DNA of 64,000 nt from Sipunculus nudus (taxonomy: Eukaryota; Annelida; Sipuncula; Golfingiida; Sipunculidae). The stretch spans positions 69,236,926 through 69,300,925 of the forward strand of contig CM049309.1 in assembly GCA_026874595.1 (NCBI GenBank), written 5' to 3'. The translations under genes and the position numbers were made by a program. Shown here piece by piece: positions 1 to 11,900 of the stretch. Numbering within the stretch: the stretch's first letter is position 1; each line of letters starts with the position of its first letter. Under the pieces are notes generated by a model. The model was not told the origin of the DNA and made no database searches. It was given only the letters and a program-made list of their open reading frames with translations.

Positions 1-3000
1 TACTCTAACAAGACTGTCGTGAAGAAAAACAGTAACAGTTTTGAGATACTGTGATGCATATGAAAAATTTACAGTGGACAGGCAAGTGGACAGAATGGAG
101 TAATACCTTTATTTCACTTTCAAGAGAATAATGCATTTAGGTTTATATATAAGACTATTTTTTTTTAGCATATCCACTTTTTCCATTAATAGTTTTTATC
201 TGATTCATTTTTTTTTTATTTACAAGTTTTATAAATTTGTAATTAAAAAAAAACTGAAAATATAAGTTTGAATATTAGAATTCTAAGTTGCAATCATTAT
301 ATATATCCAGAGTGTAGCTCATATTGGGTCATATTATGCATACACATCTATTTTATTGTTTAAAAATCTCAAATGTTTAAACTGAATTTAAAAGAAAATA
401 ATGCCACAACATGGCATCTACAAGATTATTCCTAGAATAACTATAAACAAGTTTTGCACATTGGAGTTTTCAGTACATGCTTAATTTTATTCAGTAAATT
501 TGATAAATAAAAACATATTTTCAAATAAAGTATACACACTGTTGGTTGAATAAGGAACAAACAATATCATTGTGCTAATTACTATCTCAGCTATAATTGT
601 ATCCGCCAAAACAGAGTTTTGCGGATACTATGTTTTCAGCTGCACGCCGCCGCCGCCGACGCCGCGTAGGTGTCCGGAGAACCGCTGGGCGGAATTTTAC
701 GAAACCCAGGATTATGTTCGGGTCACATGTGAACTGCTGCGTCCCGATTTTGTTTTGACCTCTGACCTTTCCTCTGCGCTCTGCATCCGTTTGTGCGTCT
801 GTTTCCACACATAAACCCACATATCTCGGGAACCGTTTGACGGATCAGGAAAATTTTTTTCACAAATGTAGCCCTTGGAGAGCTTTATAACATACACAAA
901 AAATGGTGGCGCCACCTGCAACCATGTTTACACAGTGTCCATCTGTTCGTCTGCCTTGGGTTAAAATCACTCATATCTCTGCAGTGACTTGACTAATTCA
1001 CCTGAAATTTGGCATGCGTATACATCCTGGATAGCTTTTCTGATTTTGTGACAGGTGGCGCCACCTACATTCACGTTTACGCTGCAGACATCCAAGCTCA
1101 TATCTCGGGAACCGTTTGACCGATCAGGAAATTTTTTTTCACAAATGTAGCCCTTGGAGAGCTTTATAACATACACAAAAAATGGTGGCGCCACCTGCAA
1201 CCATGTTTACACAGTGTCCATCTGTTTGTCTGCCTTGGGTTAAAATCACTCATATCTCTGCAGTGACTTGACTAATTCACCTGAAATTTGGCATGCGTAT
1301 ACATCCTGGATAGCTTTTCTGATTTTATCACAGGTGGTGCCACCTAAATTCACGTTTACGCTGCAGACATCCAAGCTCATATCTCGGGAACCATTTGACC
1401 GATTGGGCCAAAATTTTGCATGTGTATAGATCTCACATAGTTCTTTATCATACGCAAAACTGGTGGCCCCACCTGCAGCCATTTTTGCACAGCTCCTGTC
1501 TGTTTGTCTGCCATGGGATAAAATCACTCATATCTCGGCAGTGGTTTGACATATCTGGCTAAAATTTTGCAGGTTTATACATCCGCGACAGCTCTCTTGA
1601 TTTTATGACAGGTGGCGCCACCTGCATTCTAGTTTATGCAGCAGACATCCAAGCTCATATCTTGGGAACAGTTTGACCGATTAGGCCAAAGTTTTGCATG
1701 TGTATAGTTCTCACATAGCTCTTTATCATACGCAAAACTGGTGGCATCACCTGCAACCATTTTTGCTCAGCGTCCATCTGATTGTCTGCCACGGGCTAAA
1801 ATCACTCATATACATGTAGTGGTTTGACTTATCTGCCTTAAATTTTGCATATGTATACAACTTGGATTGCTTTCTGGATTTTGTGGTAGGGGGGGCAACC
1901 TTCATACACAATTTGGCCGCAGACATCCATGCTAATATGCAACACTTCACTCTATTTCCACTTGCCACTTAATCCATGCCTCACTTCACCCGTTCCACTC
2001 TGATTTAGGCGGATACACGTAGTCGCTTGTCGACTACCCGTATTCTAGTTTATTACTGGAATTAATATTCAATTTCACACCTGGGGAAGTTTTTACTCTT
2101 CTGAAGTAAGGAATTAGTCATCTGATGAACATCCACACTTTCATAGCAAAACACCACTTTGTGGACACAATTAAATGTGCACTTAAATCATTGTAACCCT
2201 GGTGGTACAATACAAATTCTAAAATGTAGCATAGCCAAGAATAAAATAAAATACAGAAAATTATATCATTCATCTAGTTAATGCACCATCTGGGGGGGGG
2301 GGGGGAGTGCAGGGCAGTGGGGGAAGCCTGCTAGTAGTGGCCAAGCTGAGCCAAGGCAAGCTGCCTGGGGTCGGTTACATAATGCAAGTGAAGGCTGTAC
2401 TACCAGGTGGGCTAGATGTAAACAACACTTGACATGGTGTATGGAAACTTGAATAAAAGTTGCTCTTTTCAATCAATTCCTTTGAAATTTCAGATTTTAA
2501 AAGATTAAATCCTTATGTATGTATGTTGAGAAAATTAAATCAACAGTGCTTACAGGGAATAAACTTGCCATTGCCAAAGTTGGACAAAATTTAAGGTATT
2601 GATTTTTTATTTATGCTATTATACAATTGAATCTTGATTAAATAAAGTTATATTCCTGAAAAAAAGTCTCTAGCTTCAGCAATTCTCATGTAAGGTGAAT
2701 AAATATATTTCCTGATTTTTTAAAAATTGCATTATATTTGGGTCCATAACTTCAAAATAATATACAATACTGACCTAATTTTTGGTATTTTCATAAAAAA
2801 TGTATGGAAGTATATGAATACTAAATATGATCAAAAACAAATCAGTGGTTTTGATATTAGGCAGCCTTGAAGTATAACAATTGATTTTTTATGGAAAACG
2901 GAGGTTTTTCCTTAATATCTCAAAGGAATGAAGTCCTAATGACCCAATTTTCGGTATGGTAGGAGATTATTGGGACATCAAATGGAATGCAAAGTTTTGG

Positions 3001-3133
3001 ATTCATAGGTCCAACGGTTTTAAAACGTGCCCTGTTAACAGACAGACGGCCGGACAGCCAGACGGCCGGACGGACGGACGACGGACAAAGGACCACGACT
3101 ATAGCTCAGATGACTTATAGTCAGCTGAGCTAA
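1..3133 (+). repeat. Large interspersed repeat (AACAAG...CTAA family), copy 1, 5' end cut by window
   Basis: The sequence up to 596 and from 2049 to 3133 is repeated in the same order at 21582-26105 and 37607-41698. The 3' end is a near-palindromic hairpin built from AGCTCAGATGACT and AGTCAGCTGAGCT, finishing CTAA at 3130-3133, preceded by a GGAC-rich run (3048-3090). Contains a G13-type homopolymer near 2292. A Helitron-like element is nested at 597-2048. No coding potential recognised. Confidence 0.8.
597..2048 (+). mobile_element. Helitron-like non-autonomous element HLE1 (copy 1)
   Basis: The element runs from TTGTATCCGCC to TTCTAG and sits between A(596) and T(2049). The empty site is seen in the repeat copy near 22350. 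The 3' end has a hairpin GTAGTCG-CTTGT-CGACTAC, a short spacer and CTAG, the canonical Helitron 3' signature. The 5' end is a second hairpin (GTATCCGCCAAAAC / GTTTTGCGGATAC) followed by a CCG-rich run. The interior is a dimeric tandem repeat (about 256 bp, two diverged halves of about 130 bp) with a GGTGGCGCCACC-type palindrome in each half. No Rep/helicase ORF. Confidence 0.8.
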
Positions 3134-3567
3134 AAATTGTTTTTTTCCGCCTTTGGCCTCAATATTTTCCATAGAGGATTTATCCATGCATTTTCAAGAA
3201 TGCCACAATAGTTCATGACCCTGCTTGGAGAGTGCATCCAAAACTGAGCTCGGCAGGACCATTTAAAAGCAGGACTCTTTCGGACACCTTGTGTAAAATA
3301 TTACAATCCCTTCTGAAATAATATTTTAAAGTTTTCACCTTGAAAAATTTCAAAAGTAAGAGTTCCATCATTACATGATTTATTAAAGAAAACTGTTTAA
3401 TACATAAAATTGAATTCAGGTAAGATAGTGATGAGGGTGAAAGTGGGAAGGAAAATATTTGAACTGTTACACCTCATAAAAATATCTGACAAATCTCAAT
3501 ATCCTCAGATTTTAGATGGTGCTGAGAAAGATCAGGCAAAACGTTTTAGTAACCATGGCAAATGCTT

Positions 3568-4930
3568 AACTAGGGACCCATGAGTCTCAACGCTCAGCTG
3601 CATTTGTCTATAAGGATATATGTTTATGAGGTTTTCCAATATATTGATCCTGTGATCAGTTTGAAGCCAACCTGTCTACCCAAACTGGAGTTATCATCCA
3701 TAAACTAATTTTCGAATAGAGTGGCCCTGTGACTTTAACCTTTGGCCTTATGACCCAAAAATCAAAAGGAAACTTCCCCTATTGGCAGGTGCACCACATG
3801 TTGATTATGGAAGGATTGAGATGAAAAGTTTGGCTTAAAATGCATCCAAAATATTTCTAAAGTAGTGGGTCCTGTGTCCTTGACCTTTGATCTCATGACC
3901 CCAGAATAAACAGTTCTTACTTTAGTGGTGGGAAATATAAGTCAAGTTTAAAACCAATATTTCAAACTAAACTGCTGATATCATCTAGAAACTAATATGT
4001 GGATTGATGGCCCCCATGACCTTGACCTTGTGACCCCAAAATCCATCAGTTACTACCACTATTGGCAGATGAGCAACATCTGGAAGATAGAATGTTTGGG
4101 ACTGAAACTTTGCCTAAAAATACATCAACAATCTTTTTAAAGAAGTGGGTCCTGTGACCTTGACCTTGGGCCTTATGCCCCCAAAATCAAAAGGGTTCTT
4201 ACATTATTGGTGGGTCATATATAAGTCAATATTGAAACCAATATGTCAATCCAAACTGGAGTTATCATCCAGAAACAAATATGTGGACAGATGGGCCACT
4301 GTGATGATGACCTTTGACCTTGTGATCCCCAAATCAATCAGTTTATTCCCCAATTGGCAGCTAAGTTATATGTGCAAGATGGAAGGTTTTGGATGAAAAG
4401 TTTGGCTTTAAATGCATCAACAATCTTTCTAAATAAGTGGGTACGGTGACCTTGACCTTTGACTTCATAACCCCAAAATTGAACAGAATATTCTCCTATT
4501 GGCAGGTTAGCAATATCTTGAAGATGGAAGGTTTGATGAAAAGATGAAGTTATCATCTGGAAACTAATTTGTGAACAGATGGCTCCTGTGACCTTGACCT
4601 TTGACCATGTGACCCTAAATTCATTTATTCTCTTCCCATACTGGCAAGTCAGCTAAAAATTCAAAAATTTAAAATGGAAAGTTTGGGATGAAAGGCTTGG
4701 CTTAAAATACAGCCATAATCTTTTTAAAAAAATGAGTCCTGTGACCTTGACCTCTGACCTCATGACCCCAAAATCATATCGATTCTTGCTTTAGTGGTGG
4801 GCCATATGAGAGTCAAGTTTGAAATCAATATGTCAATACAAACTGGAATTTTCACCTGGAAACGAATTTGTGTGGATGGACGGATGGACAGACAGACAGA
4901 CAGATAGACAGGGTGATAACTATTTGGCAT
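3568..4930 (+). repeat. Repeat element with GACCCATGAGTC-type head and ~290-bp satellite core
   Basis: Starts with a diverged copy of the AACAAGGGACCCATGGGTC head and ends in a GGAC/GACA-rich run near 4870-4915. Between them are about four units of a 285-292 bp repeat, each holding clusters of TGACCTTGACC and TGACCTTTGACC. The same satellite occurs at 22735-24620 and 50280-51130. No gene seen. Confidence 0.65.
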
Positions 4931-5050
4931 CCACTTGCGATCAATAAACATACCAGGTTTTTGGACACTAGATGTAATTACAGCTGAGAAATTCACATGA
5001 TTGTTGTCATTTTATAGTAAAAAAAATTTTAAAATATTCGTTAAAATAAC

Positions 5051-5755
5051 AAACAAGGCCTACAGGCTTAATGCGAACCTATGCAAAGTTTGGGAGTATG
5101 AATGGAGGTTTATTTTTAAAATTTAATATTGATTCTTTTAAATCCTGCATATCTACCTTAGTCATTATGATTTCAGCAAATTGGACATTTCAGACCTGCA
5201 AGTTTCAGACTAGGACATTTTAAAACTAGAATATGGGTAGTCGACAAGCGACTATGTGTATCCGCAGAAATCAGAGTGGAACGGGTGAAGTGAGGCATGG
5301 ATTAAGTGGCAAGGGGATAGAGTGAGGTGTGTTGCATATTAGCAAGGATGTCTGCAGCGTAAACGTGAATGTAGGTGGCGCCACCTGTCATAAAATCGAG
5401 AAAATTGTCCAGGATGTATAAACCAGCAAAATTTCAGGTGGACAAGTCAAACCACTGCTGAGATATGAGTGATTTTATCCCAAGGTGAGTATCCAGCTGT
5501 TTTGACAAAATACATAAGTTATGATTCAGGACTTCATACTGATGCCATTTTTGGTATGTGCATATAAAATATATGGAGAAACAGTTTTGCTAAATATGAA
5601 CAGAATGACAGCAGCTGTTTAATATACGGCAGTTCTAAAGTGTTACATGGAAAATTTTAGTTTCATACGTCCAATGGTTTCAAAACTTGCGGGTCTAACA
5701 GATGGATGGATAAAGAATAACTGCAACAGCTCAGTTGACTTATAGTCACAGCTGG
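5051..5755 (+). repeat. Repeat element with AACAAGGCCTACAGGC head, ending 41 nt from an exon
   Basis: The head at 5051 is shared with 12293. The tail (AGCTCAGTTGACTTATAGTCA) at about 5728-5751 is the hairpin tail of the large repeat family. An HLE1 fragment is nested at 5226-5490. It lies in the intron just after the ADAM10-like exon h donor. Confidence 0.55.
5226..5490 (-). mobile_element. HLE1 fragment, 3' end only
   Basis: On the minus strand this ends in the HLE1 terminus: hairpin GTCGCTTGTCGACTAC, spacer and CTAG (5226-5229). It carries one GGTGGCGCCACC palindrome near 5375. Similarity stops near 5490, so it is 5'-truncated. Confidence 0.7.
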
Positions 5756-5796
5756 AGTGTCACTCTTTGAATACATCCCTTCACTATTACACTCAC

Positions 5797-5977
5797 CAAC
5801 AAAGCAGTTAGCCTTCCCAAACTGCTTTTCAAAAACCGCCTTAAGCACGCGTGTCATGTTATTGGTGCTACACAGGGAAAACTTGTTGTTGTTATCCTTA
5901 TCACCACTGGTGGCGCTGGCAAACATGATAAAGTTTCCGTCTTCCCTGTTGGAGGTACACCTGCTGCCTGAATCATG
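5797..5977 (-). CDS. ADAM10: ADAM10-like exon h (third zinc His, Met-turn)
   Basis: 181 nt, acceptor TTTTTTGCAG, donor GTGAGT. It encodes [37 protein letters not shown], then NNMTRVL (potential N-glycosylation) and ANCFV before the donor. His362 completes the zinc site and Met379 is the Met-turn. The segment between HDSG and NFIM is shorter than in vertebrate ADAM10. This is the last exon in the window; a repeat tail ends about 41 nt beyond its donor. Confidence 0.95.
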
Positions 5978-8900
5978 CTGCAAAAAAATTTAAAATTGTT
6001 GTCAATTATCAAAGTGATGATATAAATCTGTGTAGTTTAATAGGGAGTCACTCCTATGTAGAAACCTGCATGCTTTAGGTAGAATCCCTGGCAAAAATGA
6101 CGAATTTTAAAATCAATCCAAAAGCTAATTCAGAAGCATATTGGACCACATTATGTGTTAATCTCGAACAGCGCTCTTTCTAATGGAATATGTATTTATG
6201 AAATTTACTTTCATTTTCATATGAAATTTAAACTTTTGTTTATTTTCAATTTTTTTCAAATGGTATAGCCTGTATCTCACAGGGCTGGGACAAATTGCAA
6301 ACAGCATTCATGAGAGTTTCAAAAGTGTCTAGGAACATATGCAGTGGTTCTCAATTTCCTCGTGTGATTCCCTGAGTGTCGCTCCTTGTCACATAAATTT
6401 TGACCATGTTAAAAATTTTCTCAAGATAATTTTCTCTAAAAAAAGTCACAGAGGTGTAGCTGGTGTCTCAAACCTGTCTTGAACTATTCCCAAATCAGTT
6501 TTGCCAGTCAACTTTGTGAGGGGTTTGTGACCTATGCAACTACACTGTGAATGATTAGAGATAAAAATGAGAATCTGACATTCTGGGCACATATGTCATG
6601 CTTATATTTCACGAATTTTGTGAATGTCCAGTGAACAACGCACAACATTTGTGCGATAGGTATACAAACTCCAGCTGAATTTTGGGCCAAAATTTGTCAG
6701 GAGTTCTTATGACATTTGTGCAGCACTCATGCAATGTACACAAACGTGGTGTAAGTGCAATTCAGTGTGATTTCAAGTGAAAACCGAGCTTATTCACATA
6801 TTTCTTGCAATTGTTGTGTCTCGACCTAGTTGCAAGCTGTCGCAGCCCAGTGAGATACAGCCTTTTGCACTTTAAAGCAACATGTAACAGCAAAACACTT
6901 TTAAATGAGTGCATGATGCTATTTTATTTTTCCAGTATCATGTTTCTTTCTTACTTAAAACTGAACTTTAAAATTTTTATTTGACAAAAAATTTTAAATC
7001 TAATTTTCAAACATGTGCTTTCTAGTTAATGTGATAAAAGTACACAAATTACACATACAGGAGACCCAAAATTATGTCCCATCTCATGAGCAAATGTAAG
7101 TGTAGAGACTTTGAGTGGTACAGGGCTGCGGTAGTTCACCAAGGTCACAATGCCAGTGTTCAAGGACTTCCACACCTTACGGCTTGCTCCGGTTGCTGTG
7201 GTTTCTGTGTAATCTCGATATTTTTCACAAATACCACCTGACTGACCTGAAAAAAGATTTTTAACTTCATGAATGCCTGCAAATAAGTATTAATATCTGT
7301 ACTTTTGGTCTTTTTTAATAAAAAATCCTTTCCAACAAAAATTTATCCATACTCAAAATCCGCTATCCCTCTTTCTCCTAGACAAGAACTGGATGGGGAC
7401 GCCCTCTAACACACCCCATTCTCCCCTCCCCAGCCTGGATGGGGACACCCTCTAACACACCCCATTCTCCCCTCCCCAGCCTGGATGGGGACACCCTCTA
7501 ACACACCCCATTCTCCCCTCCCCAGCCTGGATAGGGACACCCTCTAACACACCCCATTCTCCCCTCCCCAGCCTGGATGGGGACACCCTCTAAAACACCC
7601 CCACTCTCTTCTCCCCAGCCTGGATGGGGACGCCCTCAAAAACACCCCGACTCTCCCCTCCCCAGCCTGGATAGGGACACCCTCTAAAACACCCCGACTC
7701 TCCCCTCCCCAGCCTTGATGGGGACGTCCTCTAAAACACCCCAATTCTCCCCTCCCCAGCCTGGGATGGGACGCCCTCTAAAACACCCCCACTCTCCCCT
7801 CCCCAGCCTGGATGGGGAAGCCCTCTAAAACACCCCCAGTCTTCCCTCCCCAGCCTGGATGGGGACACCCTCTAAAAACACCCTCACTTTCCCCTCCCAA
7901 GACTGGATGGGGACAAGCTCTAAAACACCCCCACTCTCCCCTCCCCAGCCTGGATGGGAACACGCTCTACTAAAACACCCCCACTCTCCCCTCCCCAGCC
8001 TGGATTGGGACACCCTCTAAAACACCCCTACCCTCCCCTACCCAGCCTGGATGGGGAGGACCTCTAAAACACCCCCACTCTCCCCTCCCTAGCCTGGATG
8101 GGGAAGCCCTCTAAAACACATCTACTCTCCCCTACCTAGCCTGGATGGGGTCGCCCTCTTAAACACCTCCACTTTCCCCTCCCCAGCCTGGATGGGGACA
8201 TCCTCTTTAACACCCCCACTCTCCCCTCCCAAGACTGGATGGGGACACCCTCTAAAACACCCCCACTCTCCCCTCCCCAGCCTGGATGGGGACACCCTCC
8301 AAAACACCCCAACTCTCCCCTCCCCAGCCTGGATGGGGATGCCCTCTAAAACACCCCCAGTCTCCCCTCCCCAGCCTGGATGGGGACGCCCTCTAAAACA
8401 CCCCCCATCTCCCCTTCCCGGCCTGGATGGGGACATGCTCTAAAAACCCCCATTCTCCCCTCCCCAGCCTGGATGGGGACACCCTCTAAAACACCCCCAC
8501 TCTCTTCTCCCCAGCCTGGATGGGGACGCCCTCAAAAACACCCCGACTCTCCCCTCCCCAGCCTGGATAGGGACGTCCTCTAAAACATCCCCACTCTCCC
8601 CTCCCCAGCCTGGATGGGGACGTCCTCTAAAACACCCCCACTCTCCCCTCCCCAGCCTGGATGGGGACGTCCTCTAAAACACCCCCAGTCTTCCCTCCCC
8701 AGCCTGGATGGGGACACCCTCTAAAACACCCCCACTCTCTTCTCCCCAGCCTGGATGGGGACGCCCTCAAAAACACCCCGACTCTCCCCTCCCCAGCCTG
8801 GATAGGGACGTCCTCTAAAACATCCCCACTCTCCCCTCCCCAGCCTGGATGGGGACGTCCTCTAAAACACCCCCACTCTCCCCTCCCCAGCCTGGATGGG

Positions 8901-11900
8901 GACGTCCTCTAAAACACCCCCAGTCTTCCCTCCCCAGCCTTGATGGTGACGTCCTTTAAAACACCCCCACTCTCCCCTCCCCAGCCTGGATCGGGACACC
9001 CTCTAAAACACCCCTACCCTCCCCTACCCAGCCTGGATGGGGAGGACCTCTAAAACACCCCCACTCTCCCCTCCCTAGCCTGGATGGGGACGCCCTCTAA
9101 AACACATCTACTCTCCCCTACCTAGCCTGGATGGGGTCGCCCTCTTAAACACCTCCACTTTCCCCTCCCCAGCCTGGATGGGGACATCCTCTTTAACACC
9201 CCCACTCTCCCCTCCCAAGACTGGATGGGGACACCCTCTAAAACACCCCCACTCTCCCCTCCCCAGCCTGGATGGGGACGCCCTCTAAAACACCCCAACT
9301 CTCCCCTCCCCAGCCTGGATGGGGATGCCCTCTAAAACACCCCCAGTCTCCCCTCCCCAGCCTGGATGGGGACGCCCTCTAAAACACCCCCCGTCTCCCC
9401 TTCCCGGCCTGGATGGGGACATGCTCTAAAAACCCCCACTCTCCCCTCCCCAGCCTGGATGGGGACACGCTCTAAAAACACCCCCACTCTCCCCTCCCCA
9501 GCCTTGATGGGGACGTCCTTTTAAACACCCCCACTCTCCCCTCGCCAGCCTGGATCTGGACACCCTCTAAAACACCCCTACCCTCCCCAGCCTGGATGGG
9601 GACGTCCTCTAAAACACCCCCACTCTCCCCTCCCCAGCCTGGATCGGGACACCCTCTAAAACACCCCCACTCTCCCCTCCCCAGCCTGGATGGGGACGTC
9701 CTCTAAAACATCCCCACTCTCCCCTCCCCAGCCTGGATGGGGACGTCCTCTAAACACCCCCACTCTCCCCTCCCCAGCCTGGATGGGGACACCCTCTAAA
9801 ACACCCCGACTCTCCCCTCCCCAGCCTGGATGGGGACGTCCTCTAAAACACCCCCACTCTCCCCTCCCCAGCCTGGATGGGGACACCCTCTAAAACACCC
9901 CCACTCTCCCCTCCCCAGCCTGGATGGGGACACCCTCTAAAACACCCCTACCCTCCCCAGCCTGGATGGGGAGGCCCTCTAAAACACCCCCACTCTCCCC
10001 TCCCCAGCCTGGATGGGGACGCCCTCTAAAACACATCTACTCTCCCCTATCCAGCCTGGATGGGGTCGCCCTCTTAAACACCTCCACTCTCATCTCCAAA
10101 GCCTTGTTGGGGACACCCTCTAAAACACCCCCACTCTCCCCTCCCCAGCCTGGATGGGGACACCCTCTAAAACACCCACACCCTCCCCTCCCCTCCCCAG
10201 CCTGATTGGGGACACCCTCTAAAACACCCCAACTCTCCCCTCCCCAGTCTGGATGAGGACACCCTCTAAAACACCCCCACTCTCCCCTCCCCAGCTTGGA
10301 TGGGGACACCCTCTAAAACACCCCCATTCTCCCCTACCCAGCCTGGATGGGGACACCCTCTAAAACACCCCAACTCTCCCCTCCCCAGCCTGGATGGGGA
10401 CACCCTCTAAAACACCCCCGCTCTCCCCTCCCCAGCCTGTCAGCATGCAGCACAAAGTGACACAGCATGTTCTACCAGCCATCATTTCAAGCTGGAAGGA
10501 TTGTCCAACATATGTTCAAATCCCAGTCCAACCCATGCACAATTCTGGGGATTATTGGATATTTTGATGATGCATAAGCATGTTATCACTGCCAGAAGGT
10601 TAAGCATGTTACATTTCATAAATCTGATGTTAGAATTACAGCTGATGTCAGATTTACAGCTGGTCAGAGTAAGTTTTGAACATTGAATGGGATACACATT
10701 CTTGGCTGATCTGACAGCTGGAAGAGCAGAGTGTGTCACCCTCATGCTGGACACTAACATGCCAGAGCAGGGGGGGGGGGGGGCCCATCAGTGTCCAGTT
10801 CTGGACAATCCTTCTGTGTTTTTGTTACTTAAGATTTTAAATATTCTTTACTCAATAGGTATAGTGTATTTGTTACACAAATAATTGTTATAGTGTATTT
10901 AATACTTTTTTTTATTTCAAAACCTTTTCTAGGTACATAAAATTTGAATGATTTTAAATTTTGTGATTCTGATCCAAGAAAACTCCTTTATTCCACATTT
11001 TACATGATTGCTGTATTTAAAACCTTAACACAAAAACTTGACAGTTTGACAGCCTCAGCAGTGTATCACTGGAAAATTATTACAAAATATATCAATAATT
11101 CAATTAAAATATTTTATTCATAAATTATAAAATTTATCATTCATTAATTTGATGTCACCGTTATATAAGAATACCTACCGCTGGGTGATCCCACCCAGGC
11201 TAATCCCAGGGTGCCACCAGTAAAGTCCCGATATGTGAAGACATAAGCCAAACAGTACTGATCATGGTTCTGCATTGAGTTCAGATTCAGGAAGTTGGTA
11301 ACATCAACATTCCTTTGGCAGAATGGATTTTTATTTTTATTTTCTTCACTACATGCATCTGTCTCATTAATCTGGAAAGAAAGAAAGCAAAGAATTATTA
11401 TAGTTTTCAGATTAATTGTATGTTAATCAGAGCACACATTCCTGGAGGACAACACATTATCCAACACATATACACATATGTAACCTAGAATGGCTTTGTT
11501 TTGCAGGTGCCGAAACAGATATACCCCCCTCCTGCCCCCAATGGGCCATTCCAAATTTTGAGGGGATGAAAAAATATATGTTAAGTTATGATGTTTTGAT
11601 ATCGTATAAATTTACAGATTTGACCTTGGAGATTAAGTTCACATGATTTCAAACTCCTCAGAGAACATAGCAGAAAGAACTTGTGTGTTAAATTAAAGGA
11701 AAATCTTCAGTACTTCTTAACTTATGGGGGTCACAAAAAGCCCAGAAATGTGCAGATTTGACCTTGACCATCAAGTTCACCTGTACTCAGTGTCTTCAGA
11801 GAACTTGGTGGAAAAACTTGTGTGGTAAATTTGTGAGGGAAAAAATGCTATACTTCATAAGTAATCACGTAAACAAGAAAACCCAGAGGGGATTAACTAT

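Noticed and set aside
587..1968. ORFs inside HLE1 (also 39009-39775 and 51669-52870)
   Set aside because: They recur only because the tandem dimer recurs, appear on both strands and lack any domain.
7544..10309. Long ORFs on both strands with [13 protein letters not shown] repeats
   Set aside because: They are the 47-bp minisatellite read in several frames; the period is not a multiple of three and both strands are open.
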